64,000 nt of DNA, taken from NCBI GenBank assembly GCA_963836405.1, contig CAWIJL010000002.1, forward strand, positions 1 to 64,000, in the 5' to 3' direction. Below the pieces are notes generated by a model. It ran no database searches and was not told the DNA's origin. It worked only from the letters and a program-made list of their open reading frames with translations. Shown in pieces: positions 17,154 to 26,997 of this stretch. How positions within the stretch are numbered: the first letter of the stretch is position 1; the number at the start of each line of letters is the position of its first letter. Source of the stretch: CAWIJJ01 sp963836405 (lineage in GTDB: Bacteria; Acidobacteriota; Terriglobia; Bryobacterales; Bryobacteraceae). The position numbers and the translations under genes are program-made.

Positions 17154-19265
17154 CTACTTGCCTTGGTTGATTCCCAACTCCTTCGTGAGGAAGGCCAAAC
17201 GGTCGGCGTACTCCTCGATGGTCTTGGTAATCGGCTTTCCGGCTCCGTGCCCCGCGCGGGTTTCGATACGGATCAGAATGGGCGCGCCGTCCGCCTGGGC
17301 TGCCTGCAAGGTGGCCGCGTATTTGAAGCTGTGACCCGGAACCACCCGGTCGTCGTGGTCGGCGGTGGTGATGAGGACCGGGGGATAAGCAGTCCCCGGC
17401 TTGATGTTGTGGAGCGGCGAATAGGCTCGCAGTACTTTGAATTCATCGGGTTTGTCGGAGGTGCCGTAATCGGCGGCCCAGGCCGCGCCGATGGTGAACT
17501 TGTGATACCGCAGCATGTCCATCACGCCGACCGCCGGCATGGCTGCGCCGAACAGGTCCGGCCGCTGGTTCAGCACCGCGCCCACCAGGAGGCCGCCGTT
17601 GCTGCCGCCCAGAATCGCGAGTCTGGGGGTGGAGGTGTAGTGCTTCGCGATCAGCCACTCGGCGGCGGCGATGAAATCGTCGAAAACGTTCTGCTTGTTG
17701 GCGAGGCGCCCGGCGTCGTGCCAGTCCTCGCCGTACTCGCCGCCCCCGCGCAGGTTGGCGACGGCATAAATTCCGCCCATCTCCATCCACGCGACGGTCC
17801 AGGAATTGAACGACGGAAGCAGGTTGACATTGAAGCCGCCGTAGCCATACAGGATGGTGGGGTTTTGCCCGTCGAGCTTCAAGCCCTTCCGGTGGACGAT
17901 CGACATGGGAATGCGCGTGCCGTCCTTGCTCGTGTAGAACACCTTTTCGGTGATGAATTGCGACGGGTCGAAACTGAGCTTGCTCTCCCGCACCAGGCTC
18001 GGGGCGCCGGTCTGCGCGTCCAGCCGGTAGATCTTGCGGGGCGCGGTGAAAGTCGTAAAGGCGAAAAACAGCTCCGTATCGTTCTGGTGCGCCGGGTAAA
18101 ACGCCACCGTCCCAACCTCGGGTAAGGCCACCTCTCCGCCCGGTTTTCCATCGAGCGCAAATGTCCGGACCTGGCTGGCGGCGTCCTTCATGTAGGCGAC
18201 CACCAACCGGTCTTTGACCATCACCGCCGCTTCCATGGCCTCGGGCTGCTGCGGCACGATCTCGCGCCAGTTGGAAGGCTCGGGATGGGCCAGGTCGATG
18301 GCGACGATCCGGCCGCGGGATGCGTGGTCGGTGGTCTGAAGATAGAAGACGCTACCCCGATTGCCCAGCGGCACATAAGACGCCTGAAACTCCCGGATCA
18401 GCTCCACGGTTTTCGGTTGCGGTTCCTTGAGGTCCTGGTAGAAGAGCAGGTTTTTGATATCCGTGCTGCCGGTGACCAGGATCGTCAGGTAGCGGCCGTC
18501 GTCGCTCACCTGCGGTACGAACATCCACTGCTTCTCGTCGGGGCGCTCGTAGATCAGTTTGTCGGAAGATTGCGGTTCGCCGACTTTGTGCAGGTAAAGC
18601 TTCGACTGCACATTCTCGGCGGTCAGCGCTTCACCCGCCTTGGGCTCGGGAAAGCGGAGATAGTAGAAGCTGCTCCGGTCGGGGGCCCACGCCGCCGGCA
18701 CGAACTTGTTCCAGCGCACCACGTCCGGCGAATCCTGCCCGGTGGCGATGTCGCGGACACGCCATTCGGCCCAATCCGAGCCGGCGTCGGCCACGCCGTA
18801 GGCGAGCCACTTGCCGTCCGCCGTGGCCACCACTCCGGTGAGTGCGGCGGTGCCGTCGGCGCGCAGTTTGTTGGGATCGAGGAGCACGCGCTCTTTGCCG
18901 GTAAGCGAATCGGTCCAGTAGTAAACGTCCTGGTTTTGCAGTCCGTCGTTGCGGGCGAAGATGTAGCCGGGGCCGGCCTTCTCAAAATGCGAATAGCGCT
19001 CGTAATCGTAGAGCGTGGTCAGCCGGTCCTTGATGCGGCCGCGCGATGCGATGGAGGCCAGGTACCGCTGCGTCAGTTCGTTCTCCGCCTTGACCCACTG
19101 CGCGGTTTCCGCCGAATCGGCGTCCTCCAGCCAGCGGTACGGATCGGCAATCTTGATGCCGTGATAGTCGTCCACAACGTCCACTTTCTTAGCCGCCGGA
19201 TATTTGATGGGTGTCTGCGCCGCCAGAACGGCAGCGGCGGATAGCAGCAGTAACCCGTGCTTCAT
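17154..19265 (-). CDS. secreted prolyl oligopeptidase (peptidase S9A)
   Basis: The 703-residue protein starts with a signal peptide (MKHGLLLLSAAAVLAAQ) and the S9A N-terminal block VDDYHGIKIADPYRWLED. A beta-propeller region follows to about residue 430, then an alpha/beta-hydrolase domain (TILYGYGGFNVNLLPSFN). The nucleophile lies in LGGSNGGLLVGA; the acid and histidine are likely in ITTADHDDRVVPGHS and RAGHGAG. It should cut short peptides after proline in the periplasm or outside the cell. The gene upstream ends only 11 nt away, so it probably shares a transcript with the hydrolase and the Cas6-like gene. Confidence 0.92.
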   Translation of the reverse strand: MKHGLLLLSAAAVLAAQTPIKYPAAKKVDVVDDYHGIKIADPYRWLEDADSAETAQWVKAENELTQRYLASIASRGRIKDRLTTLYDYERYSHFEKAGPGYIFARNDGLQNQDVYYWTDSLTGKERVLLDPNKLRADGTAALTGVVATADGKWLAYGVADAGSDWAEWRVRDIATGQDSPDVVRWNKFVPAAWAPDRSSFYYLRFPEPKAGEALTAENVQSKLYLHKVGEPQSSDKLIYERPDEKQWMFVPQVSDDGRYLTILVTGSTDIKNLLFYQDLKEPQPKTVELIREFQASYVPLGNRGSVFYLQTTDHASRGRIVAIDLAHPEPSNWREIVPQQPEAMEAAVMVKDRLVVAYMKDAASQVRTFALDGKPGGEVALPEVGTVAFYPAHQNDTELFFAFTTFTAPRKIYRLDAQTGAPSLVRESKLSFDPSQFITEKVFYTSKDGTRIPMSIVHRKGLKLDGQNPTILYGYGGFNVNLLPSFNSWTVAWMEMGGIYAVANLRGGGEYGEDWHDAGRLANKQNVFDDFIAAAEWLIAKHYTSTPRLAILGGSNGGLLVGAVLNQRPDLFGAAMPAVGVMDMLRYHKFTIGAAWAADYGTSDKPDEFKVLRAYSPLHNIKPGTAYPPVLITTADHDDRVVPGHSFKYAATLQAAQADGAPILIRIETRAGHGAGKPITKTIEEYADRLAFLTKELGINQGK

Positions 19266-19276
19266 CGTCGATGCTC

Positions 19277-20170
19277 CTACTTCGGGTTGGCGTTCAGCAG
19301 GCCGCGGACGCGCAGCCAGTTGGCGAGGCGCTCCGGCCAGGAGGACAGGGCCTCGTCGGTCTGCGCGAGTCCAACGCCGTGGGGCCCGCGCTCGTAGATG
19401 TGAATTTCCGCCGGCACCCCGGCCTTACGCAGGGCGAGGTAGAACAGGGCGCTATTCTCGGGCGGCACGCCGGTATCCGAGTTGGTGTGGAAAAGGAACG
19501 TGGGCGGCGTCTGCGCGGTGACCTGCAACTCGTTGGAGAGCAGTTCCACCAGTTTCGGGTCCGGGTTGTCGCCCAGCAAAGCGCGCTTCGAGCCCTGGTG
19601 CGCGTAGGTGCCGAACGAGATGACCGGGTAACAGAGAATCATGAAATCCGGGCGGCTGCCGGCGCGGTCGATGCGGTCGGGCGCCTGCGGGTCCCCGGCG
19701 TCGAAATGTGTCCCGGCTGTGGAGGCAAGGTGGCCTCCGGCGGAAAAGCCCATAATGCCGACGCGGTCGGGCATCACGCGGAATTGCGCCGCGTTGGCGC
19801 GCACGGTGCGGATGGCCCGCTGCGCATCTCCGAGTTCCACGGGATGGCGATACTTGGGGCCGAGCCGGTATTTCAGCACAAAAGCGTTGACGCCGATCGA
19901 ATTCAGCCAGCGCGCGATCTGGTCGCCTTCCTTGTCCATGGAGAGATTCACGTACCCTCCGCCCGGGCAGACGATGACCGCGGTTCCCGTGCCCCTGCCT
20001 TCGGGAACCAGGTAAGGCGCCAGGGTGGGCCTGTCTACGGCCTCGGTGCCGAGCGCGCCGGGGGCTCCGTCGGGCCAAAGCAGTTCGGCCCTCGTCTGGT
20101 TGGACGCTCCCTGGGCAAACAGCGTTGCCTGGGCGCAGAAAAGCAGGGTCGGGAGGATGCGCTTCTTCAT
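19277..20170 (-). CDS. secreted alpha/beta hydrolase (esterase/acetylxylan esterase-like)
   Basis: The ATG at 20170 begins a signal peptide (MKKRILPTLLFCAQATLFAQ), so I reject the longer frame starting at 20452. The 297-residue product has the oxyanion-hole motif VIVCPGGGYVNLS, the nucleophile elbow GIMGFSAGGHLAS and a late region with likely acid and His (FHTNSDTGVPPENS, YERGPHGVGL). This architecture is the BD-FAE/acetyl-xylan-esterase-like branch; the exact ester substrate is not readable. It sits 11 nt before the prolyl oligopeptidase gene and 13 nt after the Cas6-like gene. Confidence 0.83.
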   Translation of the reverse strand: MKKRILPTLLFCAQATLFAQGASNQTRAELLWPDGAPGALGTEAVDRPTLAPYLVPEGRGTGTAVIVCPGGGYVNLSMDKEGDQIARWLNSIGVNAFVLKYRLGPKYRHPVELGDAQRAIRTVRANAAQFRVMPDRVGIMGFSAGGHLASTAGTHFDAGDPQAPDRIDRAGSRPDFMILCYPVISFGTYAHQGSKRALLGDNPDPKLVELLSNELQVTAQTPPTFLFHTNSDTGVPPENSALFYLALRKAGVPAEIHIYERGPHGVGLAQTDEALSSWPERLANWLRVRGLLNANPK

Positions 20171-20183
20171 CGGTCTTAACTTA

Positions 20184-21107
20184 TCACTTTCCGGCGCGAA
20201 CGACGCGGACGTCTCCCTTGCCCCACACCGTCTGCCGCCCCACGCCGACCCAGCGCGCCGCGCGCAGCCAGGGCAGGAAACCGGCCAGTTCGCCCTCGTA
20301 TTCCGCCAGGCCGGTGAAGCCTCCGAGCGAATGGGTCTGCCCGGTTCGTCCGGACCTCCTCTCGGCGCTCTCGTGTACCAGCTCGCACCGGGTGAGCCGG
20401 ACGGCGGCGGCCAGTTCGCCGCTGCCGCGAAAGTCGATTTCGAGCGGGCCATCGCCGTATAAAGCGCGCAGGGTGCTCAACCGGTCGCGAAGGCGGGCAT
20501 AAAGGAACCGGAATTCGGGGCGGTCCGCCAGTTCGCCTGCCTGTTTCAGTTCGGTGGGGGTGACGAACCGGAGGGCAACCGACTGGACCGGCTCGCAGCC
20601 GGGTTTCAGGTCTAAAGTGGAGGGCTGCGCCGGATCCGTGGAAATCGCGGTGGCGCCGTCCTCGAGATCCAGTTGCTCGACATGGCTGAGTTCGGCCCGC
20701 CCGCGTCCCGGCCCGAGGCCGTGCACGGCGAATTGCGAAAAGGCGTCGCGGAAATGGGGGAGGACCGGACGGCGCACGTCGAAGACGTGAACGTCGATGG
20801 AAAACAGGCCGCCCGGCGGGATCCGGCAGCCGTCGAGATGGGCGGTGCGGAAGAGGAACGGACGGGGCCAATCGGCCAGGCCGCTCGGCGTTTTGCCCAG
20901 TTCCGCCCCCGGCTCGAACAGCCGGGAATAGACGGCCGGAGCCGCCGTCCGCAAAAAGCTGCCAAAGGCCCCGCGAACCACGTTGGCGCTTTTCCCCGCG
21001 GGGAAAAACAACGAATCCAGACCGCGGAAGTGGAACCGAAAGCGATAGAAAAGGAATGTGTTCACGCCCGAGTTGACGATTGCTCCTGTTGTATAATGGT
21101 ATGGCAT
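20184..21107 (-). CDS. orphan Cas6-like RAMP protein
   Basis: The product has the marks of the Cas6 RAMP family: an N-terminal RFRFHFRGLDSLFFPAGKSA with VVRGAFGSFLR, a middle segment GLGPGRGRAELSHVEQ, and the Gly-rich C-terminus GGFTGLAEYEGELAGFLPWL followed by VGVGRQTVWGKGDVRVV. In CRISPR systems Cas6 cuts the pre-crRNA repeat hairpin. No cas gene or array is visible in the window, so this copy is an orphan whose role is open. Start is ATG at 21107 (307 residues) or GTG at 21065, which removes codons overlapping a plus-strand TATAAT. Further upstream in frame the sequence is antisense to the cold-shock gene. Two secreted hydrolases follow closely on the same strand. Confidence 0.72.
   Translation of the reverse strand: MPYHYTTGAIVNSGVNTFLFYRFRFHFRGLDSLFFPAGKSANVVRGAFGSFLRTAAPAVYSRLFEPGAELGKTPSGLADWPRPFLFRTAHLDGCRIPPGGLFSIDVHVFDVRRPVLPHFRDAFSQFAVHGLGPGRGRAELSHVEQLDLEDGATAISTDPAQPSTLDLKPGCEPVQSVALRFVTPTELKQAGELADRPEFRFLYARLRDRLSTLRALYGDGPLEIDFRGSGELAAAVRLTRCELVHESAERRSGRTGQTHSLGGFTGLAEYEGELAGFLPWLRAARWVGVGRQTVWGKGDVRVVRAGK
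21092..21097 (+). promoter_or_regulatory. candidate -10 element upstream of the cold-shock gene
   Basis: TATAAT preceded by GTTG lies 148 nt before the cold-shock start. A TTGACG at 21073-21078 is only 13 nt away, too close for a standard -35, so the promoter would have to rely on the strong -10 and its upstream G. The same ten bases, GTTGTATAAT, occur at 46641-46650. Confidence 0.35.
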
Positions 21108-21139
21108 TTGACTCTTGATTTCCGCTTTTGTCTCCAAGA

Positions 21140-21177
21140 GGGGGGTTGCGTGAGTCCATCCGCACCCCCCCTTTTTT
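21140..21177 (+). terminator. strong intrinsic terminator in the cold-shock leader
   Basis: Plus-strand GGGGGG-T-TGCG pairs with CGCA-CCCCCC around a 10-base loop (one bulged T) and is followed by six T at 21172-21177. It reads as a terminator only on the plus strand. It lies between the TATAAT at 21092 and the cold-shock start at 21246, so it could end a short RNA of about 75 nt or act as an attenuator. Confidence 0.6.
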
Positions 21178-21245
21178 GGTAATGAGGCGTGGAATCGGAG
21201 TTTGGGTGCATCCAAAAGAAGTTTAGTGAGAAGGAAATAAGGCAG

Positions 21246-21449
21246 ATGAAAGAAAAAGGTACAGTGAAGTGGTTCAACGCAGCCAAAGGCTACGGCTTTA
21301 TCCAGCGTGAAAACGGAGAGGACGTCTTCGTTCACTTCTCGGCGATTCAAACGCAGGGATATCGAACCCTGGATGAAGGAGCCAGAGTGGAGTTTGAAGT
21401 GACGAAAGGCCCCAAAGGGCTGCAGGCGACCAACGTCACGGCGGCCTGA
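21246..21449 (+). CDS. cold-shock protein (CspA family)
   Basis: The 67-residue single-domain protein starts MKEKGTVKWFNAAKGYGFIQ and has the RNP1 motif KGYGFIQ and RNP2 motif VFVHFSAIQ of the OB-fold cold-shock domain. It binds single-stranded nucleic acid and usually loosens mRNA structure. I start at 21246 because the family begins there; the in-frame ATG at 21189 would add 19 unrelated residues. A purine-rich AAGGAAATAAGGCAG precedes it. A terminator-like hairpin lies in its leader and another hairpin lies between it and infA. Confidence 0.93.
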   Translation: MKEKGTVKWFNAAKGYGFIQRENGEDVFVHFSAIQTQGYRTLDEGARVEFEVTKGPKGLQATNVTAA

Positions 21450-21456
21450 TGAAGGA

Positions 21457-21484
21457 GCGGGCCGGCTTCTCCCCGCCGGCCCGC
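21457..21484 (+). promoter_or_regulatory. hairpin between csp and infA
   Basis: GCGGGCCGGC pairs perfectly with GCCGGCCCGC around an 8-base loop, with no T-run after it. It starts 7 nt after the cold-shock stop. It could mark an mRNA 3' end, protect the message, or lower read-through into infA. The palindrome CCTCCGGAGG at 21491-21500 contains the infA ribosome binding site. Confidence 0.4.
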
Positions 21485-21503
21485 CAAATGCCTCCGGAGG
21501 TAT

Positions 21504-21722
21504 ATGAGCAAAGAGGACAGCATCGAAGTAACCGGAACGGTGCTCGAGAAATTCCCCAGCGGCCTGTTTAGTGTTCAGCTCGAACATGAGCGCGTCGTGC
21601 TTGCCCATCTGGCTGGACGCCTTCGCCGCAATCGCATTCGCGTGCTGGCGGGCGACAAAGTCACCCTGGAACTCTCCCCTTACGATCTGACCAAGGGCCG
21701 GATCACTTTCCGGCATCGGTAG
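21504..21722 (+). CDS. infA: translation initiation factor IF-1
   Basis: The 72-residue OB-fold protein matches IF-1 over its full length: MSKEDSIEVTGTVLEKFPSG, then HERVVLAHLAGRLRRNRIRV, LAGDKVTLELSPYDLTKGRI and TFRHR. IF-1 occupies the ribosomal A site during initiation. The gene stands apart from a ribosomal-protein operon and directly follows a cold-shock gene, so it may be an extra, stress-linked copy; whether a second infA exists elsewhere cannot be seen here. A good GGAGG lies 4 nt upstream of the start. Confidence 0.9.
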   Translation: MSKEDSIEVTGTVLEKFPSGLFSVQLEHERVVLAHLAGRLRRNRIRVLAGDKVTLELSPYDLTKGRITFRHR

Positions 21723-21876
21723 TCTTCGTTGGCCAATCCTGCCCTTTTCCTGCCGTTCGGTATGGAATTTCACACAATGTTCGCGCGTCTACATGATACA
21801 AGCAAGTGTACGAGGCGAACCGTCGTACCAGCCTGTACCGTACTGCCCGGCCGCGTGCCTCACCGGATAGGGGTTT

Positions 21877-23400
21877 ATGAAAGAACCGAATCGCCCAGAA
21901 GAACGACGGCGCACCAGAGCCAGAGGCGCCTCCGCAACTCCCATTAAAGCGGAGAGCAGCCAGGAAAAGCCGCGCGGTTCGCAAAACAGGCAGAAAAAAC
22001 CGGTCACAGACCTGACAGAGGATCTGACCGCCGTCCTCTCCCAGAAGGTGGTGGGGCAGCCCGCCGCGACCCGGGTTATCGTTCCTTACGTTCAGATGTT
22101 CCAGGCCGGACTCGCCCCCGAGGGACGGCCGGTCGGCGTGTTTCTTCTCCTGGGCCCCACCGGGACCGGCAAGACGAAGACGGTGGAAGCGCTGGCCGAA
22201 GTCCTCCACGGCAGCGAAAAAAACTTGCTGAAGGTGGATTGCGGCGAGTTCCAGATGGAGCACGAGGTGGCCAAACTCATCGGCGCCCCACCGGGCTACC
22301 TGGGTCACCGTGAAACCCAGCCGATGCTCACGCAGCAGAAACTGAACGCGGTAACCAGCGAAAGGAGCAGCCTGTCGCTGGTGCTCTTCGACGAAATCGA
22401 GAAGGCCGCGCCGTCCATGACGCGCCTGCTGCTGGGCGTTCTCGACAAAGGTCTTCTCCGCCTTGGCGACAATTCCACGGTGAACTTTGAAAGAAGCATG
22501 GTGTTTCTGACCAGCAATCTGGGTGCGCGCGAAATGATGCGCGAAATCAACCCCGATTTCGGCTTCCAGGCCGTGAAGGGCGGCCATCGCAACGACCTGA
22601 TCGGGAAGCTACAGAACATCGCCCTGGTGGCCGTGCGGAAGCGGTTCTCTCCGGAATTCGTGAACCGGATCGACTGCATTATCACCTATCAGCCGCTGAC
22701 GCCCGAATCGCTGTCGGCCATTCTGGACAGGCAGATTGCGGACCTTCAGAATCACGTCAACACGCGCCTCGGGAACCGCTCGTTCGTACTGGAAGTGCCG
22801 CCGGAGGCGCGCAAGTTCCTGCTCGAACGGGGGACCAGCGCCGAGTACGGCGCGCGCGAACTGAACCGCACAATCCACCGCCATCTGACGCAGCCGCTGG
22901 CCACGCTGGTGGCCACCAACCAGGTGAACCCGGGCGCTCACGTGCTGGTGGAGCCCTCGGAAGACGCCGAAAAGCTGACCCTGCGGAGTGTGGACACGCT
23001 GGCGCGGCCGGCCGCGGCCAATCCCACCGTGCTGCTGGTGGACGACAATCGCGACCTGCTTCATTTCCTCGAGCGGTTAATGGCGAATGACGGCTGGACG
23101 CTGCTGACGGCGGAGTCCGCGACCGAGGCCAAGAAACTCGTGAAAGAGCACAAGCCCAATGCCGCCCTGCTCGATTACATGCTGCCGGATGGCAATGGAG
23201 TGGAACTGGGCGTGGAGTTCCTCCAGGCCGTTCCGGAAATGCTCGTGATCGTAATGACGGGCACGATCCTGCCGGCAGAGGAAGAAGCGCTCTGCGAGGA
23301 GCACAATTTTCCGGTTTTGCGCAAGCCGTTTCTCGCCTCCGACGTGATGAACCAGATCCGCAGCCGGTTGAATCCGGCGGGCACCTCCAGCGGGGCATAA
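21877..23400 (+). CDS. Clp-type AAA+ ATPase fused to a response-regulator receiver domain
   Basis: The 507-residue protein begins with a basic, probably disordered 40 residues. An AAA+ module of the ClpA/ClpB C-terminal type follows: VVGQPAA at 58-64, Walker A GPTGTGKT at 93-100, a GAPPGYLG loop near 137, Walker B LVLFDEIEK near 168-176, sensor TSN near 212, Arg264 in FVNRID, and the C-terminal ClpB small domain (YGARELNRTIHRHL). A complete receiver domain spans about 383-500, with acidic pair Asp389-Asp390, phospho-acceptor Asp433 in LLDYMLPDG, Thr461 and Lys483 in LRKPF. No Clp N-domain and no first AAA ring are present. Phosphorylation may control the ATPase; that is inference. The next gene also starts with a receiver-like fold. 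Confidence 0.82.
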   Translation: MKEPNRPEERRRTRARGASATPIKAESSQEKPRGSQNRQKKPVTDLTEDLTAVLSQKVVGQPAATRVIVPYVQMFQAGLAPEGRPVGVFLLLGPTGTGKTKTVEALAEVLHGSEKNLLKVDCGEFQMEHEVAKLIGAPPGYLGHRETQPMLTQQKLNAVTSERSSLSLVLFDEIEKAAPSMTRLLLGVLDKGLLRLGDNSTVNFERSMVFLTSNLGAREMMREINPDFGFQAVKGGHRNDLIGKLQNIALVAVRKRFSPEFVNRIDCIITYQPLTPESLSAILDRQIADLQNHVNTRLGNRSFVLEVPPEARKFLLERGTSAEYGARELNRTIHRHLTQPLATLVATNQVNPGAHVLVEPSEDAEKLTLRSVDTLARPAAANPTVLLVDDNRDLLHFLERLMANDGWTLLTAESATEAKKLVKEHKPNAALLDYMLPDGNGVELGVEFLQAVPEMLVIVMTGTILPAEEEALCEEHNFPVLRKPFLASDVMNQIRSRLNPAGTSSGA

Positions 23401-23423
23401 GCCGTTACGCGTAAGATAATTCT

Positions 23424-24209
23424 GTGCGCGTGCTGGTCATCCACTATCAGACCGCCGAAGCCGCGCGCCTGGCGGAACGGCTCCGGCGGGATGGCATCGA
23501 CAGCGAACCCTACGCGCACGTGGGTCTATCCGGCATCGGGCGGATCCGTGAGAACCCTCCCGACGCCATCCTGATCGACCTCACGCGGATGCCATCCTAC
23601 GGCCGCATCCTGGGCGCCGAACTCCGCAAGCAGAAGGGCACACGCGCGATTCCGCTGGTTTTCCTCGAGGGCGATCCCCAGAAGACGCAAAGAGTGCGCA
23701 ACTGGCTTCCGGACGCCACCTTCACCACGCTGCCGGAAGCCGGCCAAGCCCTGGCCGCAGCGTTGAAGCGGGGCGCGTGCATTCCCGAGGCTCCCCGCGT
23801 GGAGCGAAACGCGGCGGCGGTCAAGCTGGGTATCGGGGCGGATTCGGTGGTGGCGCTGCTGCACGCACCGGAGGGGTTCGCGCTGGAGGGGCTGCCGGCC
23901 GGTGCGCGGGTCCAGGCAGCCGCCGGCGGGGCGGATATCCTCCTGCTGTTTGCGAAGTCCATAGCGGCCCTCTCGAGACAACTGCCGGCAGTCAGGCCTG
24001 CCGTGGAAGCCGGATCCCGCCTATGGGTGGTCTGGCCGAAGCGAGCCGCTGGCGCGCACGGCGACCTGACGGCACCAGGGATCGTGGAATGCTGCAGTGC
24101 GATCGGACTTTCGGCTTACAAGGCGTGCGCCATCGACGAAACGTGGTCGGGCTATGCGGTGGGACGGAGCGGACGGATACGGCGGTCGGGTTCCCCGGTC
24201 CGGCGCTGA
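23424..24209 (+). CDS. receiver-like domain plus DUF3052 protein
   Basis: A GTG at 23424 starts a 261-residue protein. Residues 1-115 look like a degenerate receiver (MRVLVIHYQTAEAARLAERL, PPDAILIDLTRMPSYGR, IPLVFLEGD). Residues about 130-250 match DUF3052: KLGIGADSVVALLHAPEGF, GGADILLLFAKS, SRLWVVWPKRA and KACAIDETWSGYAV. The role of DUF3052 is unknown. The gene starts 23 nt after the AAA+-receiver gene and probably shares its transcript, so the two may work together. Its stop codon lies inside a strong hairpin. Confidence 0.7.
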   Translation: MRVLVIHYQTAEAARLAERLRRDGIDSEPYAHVGLSGIGRIRENPPDAILIDLTRMPSYGRILGAELRKQKGTRAIPLVFLEGDPQKTQRVRNWLPDATFTTLPEAGQALAAALKRGACIPEAPRVERNAAAVKLGIGADSVVALLHAPEGFALEGLPAGARVQAAAGGADILLLFAKSIAALSRQLPAVRPAVEAGSRLWVVWPKRAAGAHGDLTAPGIVECCSAIGLSAYKACAIDETWSGYAVGRSGRIRRSGSPVRR

Positions 24210-24222
24210 AGCCGGACCGGGG
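24193..24222. terminator. perfect 12-bp hairpin between convergent genes
   Basis: CCCCGGTCCGGC pairs with GCCGGACCGGGG around the loop GCTGAA. The hairpin covers the stop of the DUF3052 gene and lies 13 nt past the end of ppdK coming from the other side. It has no T-run on either strand, so it is a candidate bidirectional 3'-end structure rather than a classic intrinsic terminator. Confidence 0.45.
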
Positions 24223-24234
24223 GAAGGTTGACGA

Positions 24235-26983
<2,749 letters not shown>

Positions 26984-26997
26984 GCGCTTCTCGTCTC

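Noticed and set aside
21073..21097. TTGACG and TATAAT as a standard sigma-70 promoter
   Set aside because: The spacer is only 13 nt; kept only as a candidate -10 element.
20184..21773. Full 529-residue frame as one long Cas6-containing protein
   Set aside because: Everything upstream of about 21107 is antisense to the cold-shock and infA genes and has no family; the Cas6-like part starts at 21107 or 21065.
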